Below are positions 11,503 through 23,605 of a DNA stretch of 64,000 nt, one piece after another. Each line of letters opens with the position of its first letter. Position 1 is the first letter of the stretch. Below the pieces are notes generated by a model that was not told where the DNA came from, searched no databases, and worked only from the letters and a program-made list of their open reading frames with translations. Position numbers and translations under genes: made by a program. Where the stretch lies: the NCBI GenBank assembly GCA_036365455.1, contig JAWQUS010000030.1:16822001-16886000 (forward strand), read 5' to 3'. Source of the stretch: Macrosoma leucophasiata. Taxonomy: Eukaryota; Arthropoda; Insecta; Lepidoptera; Hedylidae.

Positions 11503-12755
11503 CATCCTGAAAAGCCTACTGCTCACGAAGAATGTTGCTCGATGTAAGCATGGCAAGTAAGTGCAAGTAAATGCAAGTAAATCTGTTCTGGCTGAAATGC
11601 TTATAATTAATTGCTTAAATAAACACAGTTGTGCAGACAAAATTACAAAGATTTGTTAGTTCTTTGTTTTAAATTTTGTTCATCTATCAATAGCTACAAA
11701 CTGTCCTCTTTTAAAAATAAACACGACTAATCTTTCAAAACGTTTTTTGCACATAGTTTGAATTTTAATTTAAGCCACAGATCACTAAACTAGTCTACGA
11801 ATTTAAACATTTTGATGGGACAGATCAGACAGAATTCCTTCTAATATCATAAAATGGTGCAGACAAGATCACAAAGTTTTATAAGATCTTAATTTTGCTG
11901 AACAAAGCCAGTAACAGACCCAATCGACCAATCAAAACATTTTCAAAGATTGATCATAAAGTGACAAACAAACACCATAAAAATTCAACAAACAGGATAC
12001 CCATTGATATAATATACTACTTAGGATACCTAGCTATATAAGAATTACCTACTATAATACGTATTTTTATATAACCGGCATGACTAAGGCTATCCCCTTA
12101 GGGCTATCCCACAGATATTATATATCTGTGGCTTATCCAATTTGGTTTAATCCTTAGACTAAATACCTATAGAAGTAGCCATGTTCGCCATATGCTTTGT
12201 GGAAGTGAGACAGTTATATACAAAGAACATAAGAAAGTTGAAATAGAGCATAGTATCTTTTGTCCCTTACGGCGTGCCGGTTTTTGCTTAACGAACTTCG
12301 TAAAGTTAGCCAAACAAATATCTGTCATCGCAATTGCTGTAATAGGTAACCTATCGTATACGCATTTATTTATTGTTTTCGACGTATATCGGCGATTATT
12401 AATAAGTTTTTGGGTATTTATGAGAAAAAGACTCAATTAGTTAAGTGATTAGTGTATAAGGTGTGCAGTAAAATAGGAGGTTGCAGTATTTTAGCCTCTA
12501 TAAACCGTATAGAAACGAGGCCTTTAAACGACATCACTTTTCATTCGTAAGTAAACAGATATTAGTAAATAATGTATGTCTGTTGAACAAAATACACGTT
12601 GAAGCATATAACTCTTGATTATCAATTCAAAATAAAGCGCATTTCTCATGAAATTCTTGATTTTCATTCAACGAAATCCCACATACTTATTTTGGTGTGC
12701 TGCCATAAATTTACTTTTATATTCTCCCTAATTTCGTAGACATTAACAAAATATT
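11503..12755. other. Unassigned AT-rich stretch
   Basis: Open frames on both strands around 12167-12440 overlap each other completely and show no motif; probably chance. Confidence 0.5.
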
Positions 12756-12870
12756 AATTATTGTTTTATATTATTTCGCATTAACACATGCTTGTGAAAT
12801 ATATTTTTCTTTAAAAATAAAATATATTTCACAAGCATGTGTTAATGCGAAATAATATAAAACAATTATT
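12756..12870. repeat. Hairpin with 52-bp arms and 11-bp loop
   Basis: Arms 12756-12807 and 12819-12870 are complementary with one mismatch (centre cacatgcttgtgaaatatat). The arm sequence is not one of the repeats identified here and has no flanking duplication. Confidence 0.85.
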
Positions 12871-12925
12871 AAGGGTAAAAGCGACTTCTTTACGATATTC
12901 AATAAACTGAAAAGTCTATTATATC

Positions 12926-13122
12926 GGTTGCCTAACTAACATAGTTGGTAATAGATGGTGCTGCTGCTACCATAAAGCAATGCAATAGATGTGAAGGAAA
13001 GATTTGACAAATCGGGCAGGGCTTCAGTAGCTCAATTGGAAGAGCGGCTGGACTAGATTCCCAGTAGGTCGCGAGTTCGAGTCTCGCCTGAAGTCAAATT
13101 TTTCTTTCCATTTTTCTTTAAA
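12926..13122 (+). repeat. SINE-like repeat with internal tRNA-like segment, copy 2
   Basis: Same family as 4341-4545. The tRNA-like region is about 13020-13093 (cttcagtagctcaattggaa ... ttcgagtctcgcctgaag); T-arm stem gcgag/ctcgc is intact, anticodon stem has a mismatch. It ends tttttctttccatttttctt. A 52-bp hairpin lies just upstream. Confidence 0.7.
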
Positions 13123-13666
13123 AATAAAAAATATTAATTCTTTCCAAGATGGTGTACAATAAAGAATATCTATTTAAATGAAACAAAGTCGAGTTTGTTA
13201 CAACACTTATAACTCGAGATCTGCTGAACCAATTTTCATGGATTTTGATTTGTTGGATTTTTCTCCGCCCCGAATAGCAGAATACATAAAAAAATAAGAA
13301 AAATAGACGAATACTTGAAAAATGCGTTATTTTCCCTAAAAGTTCTTTAGTTTCGGAGCTGTCAATTTTTTTTGTCAAAATCTGTAAGTAATGATTGACA
13401 TTTATGCATGCGTTCATAAACGATTTAAAATGTATGAATAAAATATTATGTGTATTGTTTTTTTAAAAAGATTGAAAAGTATTACGCGTGTGTTCAGAAA
13501 TGTGTCATGAATACTTAATCATTTCAATAAATGCTCATTCGAAACTATTCTCTATCTTCTATCTTTTTTAGGCTTCTGTAACTAAACGGACCCTATTACT
13601 AATCCTCCGCTGTCTGTCTGACTGTCCATTCGTCCGTCTGTCTGTCACTAGGCAGTATCTCATATA

Positions 13667-13772
13667 CAGTGTTGGTGTTGGTGGTGACGTTGATAGCGTT
13701 GGTGACGTTTGTGGTGGTGGTGGTGGTGGTGACGATGGTGGTTATAGTGGTGGTAGTGTTGATGACATTAGT
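13667..13772 (+). repeat. Degenerate GGT/GTT microsatellite
   Basis: Interrupted runs of ggt and gtt (gtggtggtggtggtggtgac at centre). Confidence 0.8.
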
Positions 13773-14184
13773 GGTTAAAAATGCACAATGTTAATATTCA
13801 ATTTTTAACATCCCCCATTTTGAACCTAAGCACAGACATTACATGTCATTTTTCTGCCACAGATCTACGGTAGACTCGATCAAACCTATTCACAATTAAA
13901 GATCGTAAAAAAATTATTAATCTAAGCCGAGAACATGTATCCGCAAATTTCGTATCTTTTGATAATTCGTGAAATAAAATCAATAATTTTATAAATTCAA
14001 ATGTTAATTGCTAGCCATTATGACGTACACTTTTTATTTTGATGTATTACCGAAACTGGACAGGCCATGCAATTTTCAAAAATCAATTGCTGTTTGTTAC
14101 TTTCGCTAAAACTGTAGTGTATTTTTTAATCTTTAATAAAGCGATACAAAGTTCGCCGGGCCAGCTAGTTGTTATTATAGAAAA

Positions 14185-14280
14185 AAATGGGAAAGAAAAA
14201 TTTGACTTCTGGCAGGAATCGACTGCAACCTCAAGATAATCAGTCCAGCCGCTTTACCTCTAAGCTACAGAGGTCCTACA
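14185..14280 (-). repeat. tRNA-like SINE head fragment
   Basis: Minus strand resembles a different tRNA-like head (tctgtagcttagaggtaaag, anticodon-arm-like block, gacttc end), with the gggaaagaaaaatttgactt flank shared with the family at 4341. Confidence 0.45.
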
Positions 14281-14311
14281 CCAATGCGTCAAACTTTGGT
14301 GAGCGACGAGG

Positions 14312-14385
14312 TTTGTCAGGACCGGGATATCTGGCGCTCTACACTCTCTGCCTACCCCGTTAGGGACCTGGCGTGAAGATATACA
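14312..14385 (+). repeat. LINE-type 3' end ('ccgggatatctggcgc' family)
   Basis: ccgggatatctggcgctcta then cactctctgcctaccccgtt and gggacctggcgtgaagatat. Also at 46297-46374 (+) and 28405-28450 (-), the last followed by (tgta)n. Confidence 0.55.
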
Positions 14386-14829
14386 CACATCTGCATTTTA
14401 ATCGAGATCTAGAGATCTCAATGTTTAAATATTATAGGCTGCAGTTTTCATTTACTCGGTACCCACTTATCGATGTGAACTTTTTGATCATTGTTTGCCG
14501 GTGTATGTTGCTTGCTTTTAATCTTTTAAGGGCTAGCATTAAATATGGTCGAGACCCTTCTGAACTTAGTATTTCCTTTCATTCCACGGAAGTACTAACA
14601 TTCCGACATTCTGAGATTTCATGACAGGACACTAACATTATAATTGTATAATGATTTATGTTTTGATATTTATAATTTGAATAATAAAGCGATAATCACA
14701 CTGAAACTCTTAGTTTTATTTAACTATTACTTACACGCAAATATTGAATGCCTTACCCGATACATCAATCGTTCTGATAAACTATCTATAAGATCGAGAA
14801 ATAATACCCTGTAGATGATGTTCTAGAGT

Positions 14830-14872
14830 GCGAGCTGTGAATAATCTAGATCCTAGATTATTCACAGCTCGC
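14830..14872. repeat. Perfect hairpin, 20-bp arms, 3-base loop
   Basis: gcgagctgtgaataatctag (14830-14849) is exactly complementary to 14853-14872. Confidence 0.85.
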
Positions 14873-17084
14873 AGCATAATAAATGCTAATTCATGGTTAC
14901 CCATTTCAAATTATATACATTTTCTCGATATGTTCTTGATCTTTCAGCAAAATGTATAGAATTAATTGAATGGTAGATGTACATGTTTTAATTCATCATT
15001 CAATCAATTCGTTACAATTGAACTAATCTGAATAAAAGTAAAATGCTTAAGAATGTTTAACATAAAAACTTGCCTAGATATAGTAAATGATTAGGAAGAA
15101 AATTGGGAAACTTTATTTACTAGCAACACTCTTAGGCTGTCTCATGAGCGGCCACACGCTGGCTACATCTTTAGGTACTTTATCTAAGGTTTAATCCATG
15201 TTGGTCTGTGGTTTAATCATTGAGCTTTAAACTCTGTGGGTTTATTATGACAAAGTGACAGTTAAGACAATGTTGCCAAAATGAAAAAAAAAATGGTATA
15301 CGTATTCTACATATCTATAAAATGTATTTTTCGACCATTCTTGCTTGCATGTGTGCATGAAAAATGACAAACAAGAAATAAGTATGTAGGTAGGTAACTC
15401 TATATAAAAATTCAACCATATGTCTGTATGTATGCTTCAGAATCATTAATGGTAAGTTGCTTTACATGGTTAATGATGTTCTAGATGTCAGCGCTTTGAT
15501 TAATGAAACGATTGTTTACGTGAAATATTTTTTTTCGGTTTATGCTTTATTTTAGTAAAAAAAAATTACTTAAATTAAGTTTATCATAGGACAATAAGTC
15601 ACTCACATGAAAACCAATTTAAATTACTACCTAATACAAAACTTCTTAATTGATTGATAAACTAAGTAGGTACAGTGCTCGATAATAAATAATAATATTG
15701 CACATCGAGCCTAGGAGGGTAGGTATATTGGTACCTATCTTCATAAAAGAAAAAAAAATCATTTAGCGCATTTTTTTACATTTTGATTGAAGCAATGAAA
15801 TAAATCTTATTTCATAAACACAACCTTCCAAATGGTAGGTACCATCAAGGAAATGCCCAGTCGGTGCTTTATTCGTATGAGATAAAGTCTAATTTGCAAT
15901 GTTTTTGGATGATTGGAAACTGCTTCGTTAAGAGCCTCAACATCTCAACAAGCATTTAGCATGTTTATCCAAAAAACGCTGATAATAATAGTTTTCGTAA
16001 ATTATTATAATGTATTTAATTTTTAGTTAAATACCCTTATTTATTAACCCTGTAAAACTTAACCTTGTAATAAATGCATCTTGTGAAGTGACTATTAATT
16101 AAGTACTTAGGTACTTATCTTTTTAAACGTTACATTAAAATCTAGTAGTAATGTAAGCGCTAAGTTAACGTATCTACTGTACTTCATTTATGTTGTATAG
16201 TTAGATGTAATAGGTAGATATTATAAGATAGAAATAATTATTCATTAAAACGCTCATGCGCCCTTCTCTTTCGAATACATATCATAAATAATAATTAATG
16301 ACTCTACTAGTAATTACATTCTCATGTGTTAAACAAGATATATTTTTAATTAATAATCTCACAAAAGATGACATGGTAATAATATGATACATTTAAATTA
16401 AAGTGGTAAAAAGCGCATAGAAGGCAGGTAGGTACTACTTGCAAAGGAAAGGATGGATGGAATCTAAAAAAACGAAGTCGCCTCAGCTATTCTCTCAGCA
16501 GTAGTATCTGTGTGTGTGTGCCGTGTACAATACATGTATTGAATGTATAAATACATGAGTGTTGTGAAAAGATATTGAAGTTTACACACATATCTACTAA
16601 TAACTAGTATTTCCCACCCGACGTTGCCCGCCGATATATTAACAGGATGATTAACATAACATAAATTAAAAAAATATGTATTATCCATGTAAAAAGAAAT
16701 AATAATTGGTATGCTATTAAGATCTTATTTATTTATGTACGTACATAATATGGAAGATAACGTTTAATTTTGTAATATGATAAACAACTGAAATAGTACC
16801 TACGTGTACTATAGTACTTATGTACTTAATTATTTTATTATTATTAATAATTATATACTGAGTACTGCACTACCTATCTTCCTACTTTATCAATAAATAT
16901 ATTAATTTGACACCTGTGCAGCAAAAATCAATGCAGGTGTTTAGATTTTTAGATCGTAACAATTCGTTGCCGGCTCCGGCAATATTTTGTATGAATGTAT
17001 AACATTACATTGTACCTCTTCGGGCGGAATGTATGTGCGCTAGTGTACAATTTATAAAGTTGTATATATTTAATTACGGTATAA
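14873..17084. other. AT-rich intergenic stretch upstream of the BTB gene
   Basis: No gene or repeat recognised; it may hold regulatory DNA, but no specific site can be supported. Confidence 0.5.
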
Positions 17085-17297
17085 TAAAGCATGCGGGGGG
17101 CGAGGCGGCGCGCCGCGCTCTCATATTCCGTATATTGATTGTGTGCGAGGGGGCCGGGGCAAGGAGGGGGCCACGGCGTGCCCCACTCTGTTTTTTACGA
17201 CACGGCTTTCTGTGTAACATAATAAGTATTTAAAATTTTTGTGAAATGTTTCGGTGTTATTTGTGAAAAATTGGGAAGTCGGAAAAGCGAATACGAG
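17085..17297 (+). promoter_or_regulatory. GC-rich block, putative promoter and non-coding first exon of the BTB gene
   Basis: This is the most GC- and CpG-rich stretch between 14 and 17.5 kb, with G-runs and gcgcgccgcg around 17090-17190. It lies 300-480 bp upstream of the BTB start codon. The sequence ends at a good splice donor (acgag|GTGAGA at 17297/17298), and the ATG at 17569 directly follows a cag. A non-coding first exon joined to 17569 is therefore possible, although the pyrimidine tract before that cag is poor. No TATA box is obvious. The promoter role is inferred from position and composition only. Confidence 0.35.
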
Positions 17298-17568
17298 GTG
17301 AGAAACGTGCGGTGCGATGTTTTTATTTAAAAAATCCGTTTTACCGAATATAATATAAATAAAATTTTATAGCTCTAAATTCCGTCGGCGGCGCGTACCT
17401 ACAGTATTACACTGTCATACCGCGTACGTATAGTGTTTTTTACGGGCATCGTTCTAAAAATAAGTTGTAATAATTATAATTTTATGTAGCGGTCGCAGCA
17501 GAGTCGGTTTTCTGTCGATTTTTTATTAGTGAGTGATTCGTGTTTGATAGTGTTTGTGGGTGGCGCAG

Positions 17569-17762
17569 ATGCAGGGGCTGGTGAGCGACAAGACGTTCCA
17601 CCTCAAGTGGAACAACCACCTGCAAAACCTGAGCCAGCTCTTCACCACCATCTACTCGTCGTCGGCGCTTGCCGACGTGACGCTCTCCTGCCGCGATGGA
17701 ACCCTCAAGGCGCACAAGCTTGTCCTCTCGGCCTGCAGCCCCTACTTCGAGCAAATATTCAA
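17569..17762 (+). CDS. BTB/POZ-domain protein, first coding exon
   Basis: This exon encodes residues 1-64 and two bases of codon 65 of a BTB/POZ protein, normally a nuclear dimerising transcription or chromatin regulator. The BTB core starts near residue 8. Visible hallmarks are FHLKWNNH, then ADVTLSC, then LKAHKLVLSACSPYFEQIF, the typical first half of an insect Tramtrack/Bric-a-brac-type BTB fold. The start is the ATG at 17569, inside gcgcagATGcag; the upstream in-frame run has no better ATG. The exon ends at a consensus donor (aa|GTGAGT) and splices in frame to 18201. GC content is clearly higher than in the flanks. Which insect BTB gene this is (lola, ttk, bab, psq, ab and others) I could not decide. 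The BTB call is very secure; the exact start is fairly secure. Confidence 0.93.
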
Positions 17763-18200
17763 GTGAGTAACTTCTTTCTTCACCCCTAATAACCCTATCA
17801 CTAGTCGCCAGTGATTCACATGATGTATATAATTATAGCGGCGCCGATGCTCCTAGCGTAAATCAAATAATGCAGTCGCTGCTTTTACGATATCCTGTCT
17901 GGTTAATTTATATTCGAGCAAGATTTTAAACGAAAATCAATACTGTTTGTAGATTTTTGCCTCCATTTTAAAATACAAATGTTGATTTTTATTAGAAAAT
18001 TTGTGATGAAAGTAACAGAAACATTATATAATTTAGGTGAAAAATAAATTTCGATACATTGTTACATAAATGCAATTCATCTTGTGTTACAATAATTATA
18101 GTTTTATCATGTGATAAGAAAAAAAAAACTATGCTATATGTTTATATAAAAGTATTTAAGTGATAAAGATAGTAAGCGAATTATATATTTTTTCTGATAG

Positions 18201-18492
18201 GGACAACCCATGTCAACACCCCATCGTGATCCTGAAAGGAATACCATTCTCAGAGATTAACCTGCTCGTAGAGTTCATGTACAAGGGCTCGGTAGATGTG
18301 CAGGAATTGGATCTACAGTCACTGATGCACACAGCTTCCGAGCTAGAAATAAGAGGACTTGCTTACGAGGCCAGAGATAATGCAGCGCAGCTTCTCAATG
18401 TGAATTTGGAGTACCCGTCGTACAGTCAGACATCAGTGTCCACACCACAAGCATACACACAGGCACGGACAGATGTAGAGAGGCTTAAACAG
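18201..18492 (+). CDS. BTB/POZ-domain protein, second coding exon
   Basis: This exon completes codon 65 (Lys) and encodes residues 66-162. It supplies the second half of the BTB fold: DNPCQHPIVILKG, then FSEINLLVEFMYKGSVDV, then a helix ending in ASELEIRGLA. The rest, about residues 122-162, is a polar linker rich in S, T, Q and Y. The acceptor is ttctgatAG|g; the donor is cag|GTGAGT and leaves phase 0. The intron to the previous exon is only 438 bp, and the split between the two BTB halves at a Lys codon joins perfectly in frame. The next recognisable exon is about 26 kb away, also phase 0. Confidence 0.93.
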
Positions 18493-18675
18493 GTGAGTTT
18501 TTGTCATAAATGTTTAGATCTTCAAGATTTCTTTCATAAATTTCAGGACCTATGCGTGTGATAGATATGATACTATTCATATTGGTACATAGATTTATTG
18601 TAGATATAAGTAAATGCAGGTCAGTTTTTTCCAGTTTCTTTTTAACATTTGAAAAATAATTGTGAAGACTGATAA

Positions 18676-18890
18676 TGATAATGATAATGAAGCCATTTAT
18701 TCCAAATCTTTTAAATACATAACAAGTTACAAAATTGTGTGGTTGTTGGGATTAAATTTGGACCCCTCTTTGGGTGTAGGCCTCCTCCAGCTTGCTCCAC
18801 CTGTCACGGTTCTGTGAGTATTGCATCCATTTCTGCCCTGCCACCCCAGCTATGTCATCCGACCATCTCTTGTATGGAAGACTGATAAAG
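18676..18890 (-). mobile_element. LINE reverse-transcriptase C-terminal fragment
   Basis: Minus-strand translation reads RWSDDIAGVAGQKWMQYSQN then RDRWSKLEEAYTQRGVQ followed by stop: the C-terminus of a non-LTR retrotransposon polyprotein. The 3' tail is (aatgat)-rich at 18670-18690. Lies in the first large BTB-gene intron, antisense. Confidence 0.75.
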
Positions 18891-19120
18891 GGAAAATAAT
18901 TCGAAAGATGATTAGGTAAATCAAGTTTATAATTTGGCAGTTGAAAACTGAACTTTATGGCTATTACTTAGCAGCTATATCAGTTTGTCAATTCATCAAC
19001 CTATCCAAACATCCACCTGTAACACTGCTCCATTTATGAAACTGGATACTTCCGAGGACTGCTTATGCTCATTATAACAGTGTATTGCTGCTCAAAAAAA
19101 AAATATTTTGAGTCTTTTTA

Positions 19121-19305
19121 TATAAACTAGCTGTTGCCCACGGCTTCGCCCACGTGTATGTCATTTATAAATAACTAAGTAGCCTATGTTCTTTCTCAAA
19201 GTCAGCTCTATCTCTGTACCAAATTTCATTAAAATTGGTTCAGTTGTTAGGACGTGAAAAGGTAACAGACAGACAGTTACTTTCGCATTTATAATATTAG
19301 GATAT
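19121..19305 (+). repeat. Dispersed 'ctagctgttgcccgcggctt' repeat, copy 1
   Basis: Runs from actagctgttgcccacggct to ttcgcatttataatattagg, a pattern common in arthropod non-coding DNA; contains gtaccaaatttcattaaaat. Confidence 0.65.
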
Positions 19306-20599
19306 TTACCATCTGCTCACAAGAAAAATATGACAATTGATTTCAATTTGTTCTTGGCTGATATCTGCCAACTGTGGTTTTAGAGATTAAGCATGTGAGT
19401 CTGATTCACATTTGGCTGGTTCTTTTTTATTAATGACTTCTAAACTCCACCTCGATAAGCACTTGTGTTGTTTCAATTCCTTAATCACTGTTAGTGATGT
19501 GCTGACTCTGTCAGGACATGGATCTTAGCAGGCCTTGCAATTGTTAAAAAAAAAAATAATGCAATAAGTCTCATTCATGGCTTTTATCACATTTGATGAA
19601 CTGTCTTTATGACATACCCATTACCCAAGCCTCATGAGTTAAGTGAGCAAGTAGAAGAAGAAGAAAAAGAGAAGAATTAAAAAAAAATACATCATTTTCG
19701 TTTATGTTTTCTTTTTGTTATAAATAAATAATAATATAAATTAACAAAACCCTTATTATTGTTAAATATTATTATAGCTTATAGTTAAATGTGACTGATC
19801 GCAGATTCAAGAGGAAAAAAAATTAAAATAAGACAGAGGAGAATCTTTTATATTTATTTGTCATGTCATTTGTGTTTAACATCTTGTAAATTTGTAGGTT
19901 TGAACTTTTACCTTTTTATTATAATCATGACATAATTATAACAAAAAGTTACAATCACACTTTGTCTTCACATGAATTTGATAGTATTGGATAATGTGCA
20001 TTCTTCAGTTTCATGCTGTACTCTATGATATCCAAATCAGGTAGTAAAGGACAATGATACTGTTCCATACATTTCTAGGCCCAGGTGTTAAGTCTGTACT
20101 CTCTCTTTTATGTTATTTCTCTAACTTTTCTCGCTTTCTGTATGCATAAAATTACAGTGTATTTTGTTTAAAAATATGAGTTTAATATTTTTTGATACTT
20201 ACTTCAATAACTTAACTAATGGTTAACCCTTATGATTTTGCAGTCTCATAATTACCCGTCTCCTTTGGCAATTAGATTACAATTATATTATGCAACTGTG
20301 ATTTTTAATGGTAGAAGTATTGCTTGCTTGTGACATTTCAGTATGATTTATAGATACTACCTGCCTACACAAGTCTATTAGAAAATTTTAATATTAATTT
20401 ATATTTAGTTTTTCACATGCACATAATTTTGAAATACAATAAAAAAATGTGAAATTTTCCTCTTATTCTGCCACTCAAAATATTACACTGAAATTAAATA
20501 TGTACTTCTTAATAAATAGTAATTTTTTAATATTTTTTTTTTGCAATAATCACATGTTAGTGAATTTAGAAATTAAAGAAACAATTGAAAGTTATATTG

Positions 20600-20660
20600 A
20601 CTTCTGGTAGCTTAGTGGTATAGCAGCTAGACTGATTATCCTGAGGTCACAGGCATTTTT
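20600..20660 (+). repeat. tRNA-like SINE head fragment
   Basis: gacttctggtagcttagtgg then tatagcagctagactgatta: A-box and anticodon-arm-like part only. Confidence 0.45.
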
Positions 20661-21091
20661 TTTAAATTTGTATTTTATTTTCCTTTTTTCCTTGTAATTG
20701 TACAATTAGTGTCTGTGCTCCATTGAACCATTTATTAATGTATATCATCAAGATCTGTAATTCATTTTTAATCTGTACTGTACATATTAAGAAATAATAT
20801 CTCTTTTAGTACTATAAACTGATATGAGAAATATGAGTACTAGCAGAGAATATGTAATAATACTACGTATAGAATGGTCATTTCGACGTCCCGCTCGATT
20901 TGCTCGCATCACTCAACCTCTTCCCCTCTTATGAGCCACGGTTGGTATTTTGTACGTGCTACGCACACAGGTGCGCGTGTAAATACACGTTACTGATTGA
21001 TGTCTGTGTAATAGAGACCAAATTAAGCGTTTGTATGGAATTTTGGCAAAGTGTCCGCGCGGTGTGGTACTAGTCTAAATTGTTTTGTAGA

Positions 21092-21371
21092 TTTTTTTAA
21101 TGTAATGGAAGTGGCAAACAAGCTTGCAGTTCACATTGATGTTAAGTGATGACTGCAGCCTATAGACACCCACACAAAGACCAAGGTCAAAATGCAGATG
21201 CGTTACCATCCCTGAGGCCTAAGGTGTTTTGCCTCTGTGCCGGAAATTACAGAGCCGTACATTACCACCTAACCGGAACACGATAGTGCTGAACACTACC
21301 ATTTAGCGGCAAGTATATTAGGTAACGCGGTGGTGCCCGCGAGCCCCGTCACTGGAGCTCTATCACCAGTA
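21092..21371 (-). repeat. Rep-A copy, near full-length
   Basis: T-run at 21092-21098; small deletion near cgcggtggtgcccgcgagc. Confidence 0.85.
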
Positions 21372-22545
21372 ATCTGAAAAATCTATTAAAAAAATATTTC
21401 TCCATTATTTTTTCCTATTTTTGTCTTGTGTATAACTACTTATTATTTATTTTTAAAGTTTTACGGATTTTACTGATTATATGTTTTAATGTACATACAT
21501 CTTTTTATTATGTATTTGTATATATTTATTATTTATGTTGTACATAATATTTTCTTACTCATTCAAGCTCTGCCACTAGAATGCCATAAGTCACAGAAGT
21601 ATTACAAATTCAATTAGAGTCATGTACCACTAACTTGAATGTTGATGTGTATAGGCTTAGACGTTCATTAAATGCTATTACAAAATTCATTCAGGGTCAG
21701 CTGTCTATGAGATTTTCCTTAAATTGTAAATTATATGTAAATTTAATTTATTTAAGAGATTTTATCTGAAAGGATGTTTTAGATAAGTCTGTTATAAATG
21801 TTACATCATATTTTAATAGTGTCTAAATAATATTGTGTTAAAGATTGCTTTTATATATATTTTTTGTATTCTATTCAAAGAGGATATAAATGATATTTAG
21901 CACTTGTTCCCATGTTACTCCGTAGAGATAGGTCATAACTTACATATGTATGATGACCATAGGTTGTAGTCAACTGTACATGTCTAAGTAACTGTTCTGT
22001 AAATGTCTAAATGTAATAGAGCTAGGAACAAACTACCCTCTACATAGAAATAGAAAATATTTTTATTTCGAATAGAAGAATTACGGATACTTTCAAAACG
22101 TCAAGAAATCATAAAATACCTAGAGTGAATAACCATTACATGTAGTAAAAGCAAAAACATATATTAGTAGTAAATTAAAAATTAGAATTTAAACTTAGTT
22201 AAAACATAATTATCACAAAATTTTTAAATTCCTTCAATGATGATAAATGAAGAAAAAGAAAAACATATTCGTCAAGATCAAAGTAATTCACTTAGCAGAG
22301 TTCCAAGTGCAGTCACTACTGAGAAGAACTCCGCTACCCAACACACTCAGTAAGAGCTCTTTTGAATGAGAGCTTAAATCTAGTACAGATTATCGTGAAA
22401 AATCAAATAATGTGAACATCCATAGCATAGATGCAAAACTGCTATCTACTAAATGTGACGTAGCTCCTGCAAACCAGAACAGACCAGTCCCCACCAACAG
22501 CACCTATTCACGAGTATGACGCATGTGACAGCCATTGCCCTCCTC

Positions 22546-22594
22546 GACCATCTCTCCGGTCCGCCGCGGCCGGTGGCCCGTGTTGCTCTTTGGT
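22546..22594. repeat. End fragment of the 'CATAGAGCAAC' hAT family
   Basis: Only the long terminal end is present: tctccggtccgccgcggccg followed by gtggcccgtgttgctct. Confidence 0.6.
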
Positions 22595-23197
22595 TACAAA
22601 CAGTGTGACACGAGAATTTTATACCTATATTAGATTTTACCATATTAATGGTATATTATTACTTTCAAGCTTATGCTATTTAAAATGTTTCAATTTCATT
22701 ATTTAATTTGAACCCCCACTCTTGCATCACTGTAGTCTCATCATCAAATCATGCCATGATGTAGGCAGCTTGTTAATGAATGACTCATTACTCAGTTTTA
22801 TTTGTTTGTGATGTTTGAGAGTGAATGGAATGGATGGCGGCCAAAACTTAATAATAATGAAAGCATTATTCTAAGCTCACGCCATCTGTTCCGTGATTTT
22901 GGCCACGATAACATGTTTTAAATATACTTTGATTTTTACAAAAAAAAAAAATCGCAGTACGTACATAACTGTATGAATAGACAGTTATTTTTTTTGTACA
23001 ACTATTTGTATCCGCAGCTTCGCCAGCGTAGTTTACTTTTCTCGTTTTTGCTACTTTTTAAATTGATGCTTTGCTTTTTAGTCATAGCGTGATGTAACAT
23101 ATTATATAGCCTTCGTCATTTATTGGACTGTCCAATACAACATTATTTTTTTTATTTGAATCAGTAGCTCATGAGATTAGCGCGTTTAAGTTTATAA

Positions 23198-23237
23198 CCT
23201 CTGTGCCGGAAATTACACTACCATTTAGCGGCAAGTA
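23198..23237 (-). repeat. Rep-A internal-deletion fragment
   Basis: Joins ctctgtgccggaaattaca directly to ctaccatttagcggcaagta, skipping about 60 bp of the element. Confidence 0.55.
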
Positions 23238-23269
23238 GTTTGACTATTGTTTTAAAACTTATTTAAAAC

Positions 23270-23605
23270 TAGCTGTCCCCGCGACTTCGTCCAAGTGAGA
23301 ATTAATGATTTTTCAGTACCTACCCAGACGAAGTCGTGGGCGCAGCTAGTATTAAAGTAGCCTACCAAAGTGGTCCATGGGAGACTCGATGGGGGTCTCC
23401 ATCGAGTCTCCCATGGACCACTTTGGGAATCACTGGTATGATGTAAGTAAATTGGTTCTATCAGTGTATGTGTTGAGATCCATTATCGTGGACCCCCATT
23501 TTCATTTCATGGACCCCCCCAATTTTTATTTTCGCTAACGCAGAACCTTTCGTTTTGTCATAGACCCCCAGGGGTCGATATAGAACACTTTGGGAATCAC
23601 TGGTT
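23270..23605. repeat. Composite of truncated repeats including two 'CAGAGGTTCCC' hAT ends
   Basis: It starts with an agctgtccccgcgacttcgt fragment and its inverted partner (gacgaagtcgtgggcgcagc). The 26-bp hairpin follows, then two successive tttgggaatcactg ends at about 23421-23434 and 23590-23603. Confidence 0.6.
23365..23426. repeat. Perfect hairpin, 26-bp arms, made from a hAT-element end
   Basis: Arms 23365-23390 and 23401-23426 with loop gggggtctcc; the arm is the ccactttggg-type end of the 'CAGAGGTTCCC' hAT family. Confidence 0.8.

Larger units (their letters stand above)
18891..21091. other. Start of the 26-kb BTB-gene intron
   Basis: Apart from the repeats at 19121-19305 and 20600-20660 it is AT-rich. 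A GC-richer block at 20875-21075 (gacgtcccgctcgatttgct) is unassigned. Confidence 0.5.

Noticed and set aside
11161..11640. 159-codon minus-strand frame
   Set aside because: It runs through a Rep-A end and another copy of the same hAT miniature element; chance frame.
12167..12440. Overlapping 82- and 89-codon frames on both strands
   Set aside because: Mutually antisense, AT-rich, no motif, no splice or promoter context.
13020..13093. tRNA gene
   Set aside because: T- and D-arms are good, but the anticodon stem is mismatched, a serine anticodon lacks the long variable arm, and the same unit occurs within a dispersed repeat at 4341-4545.
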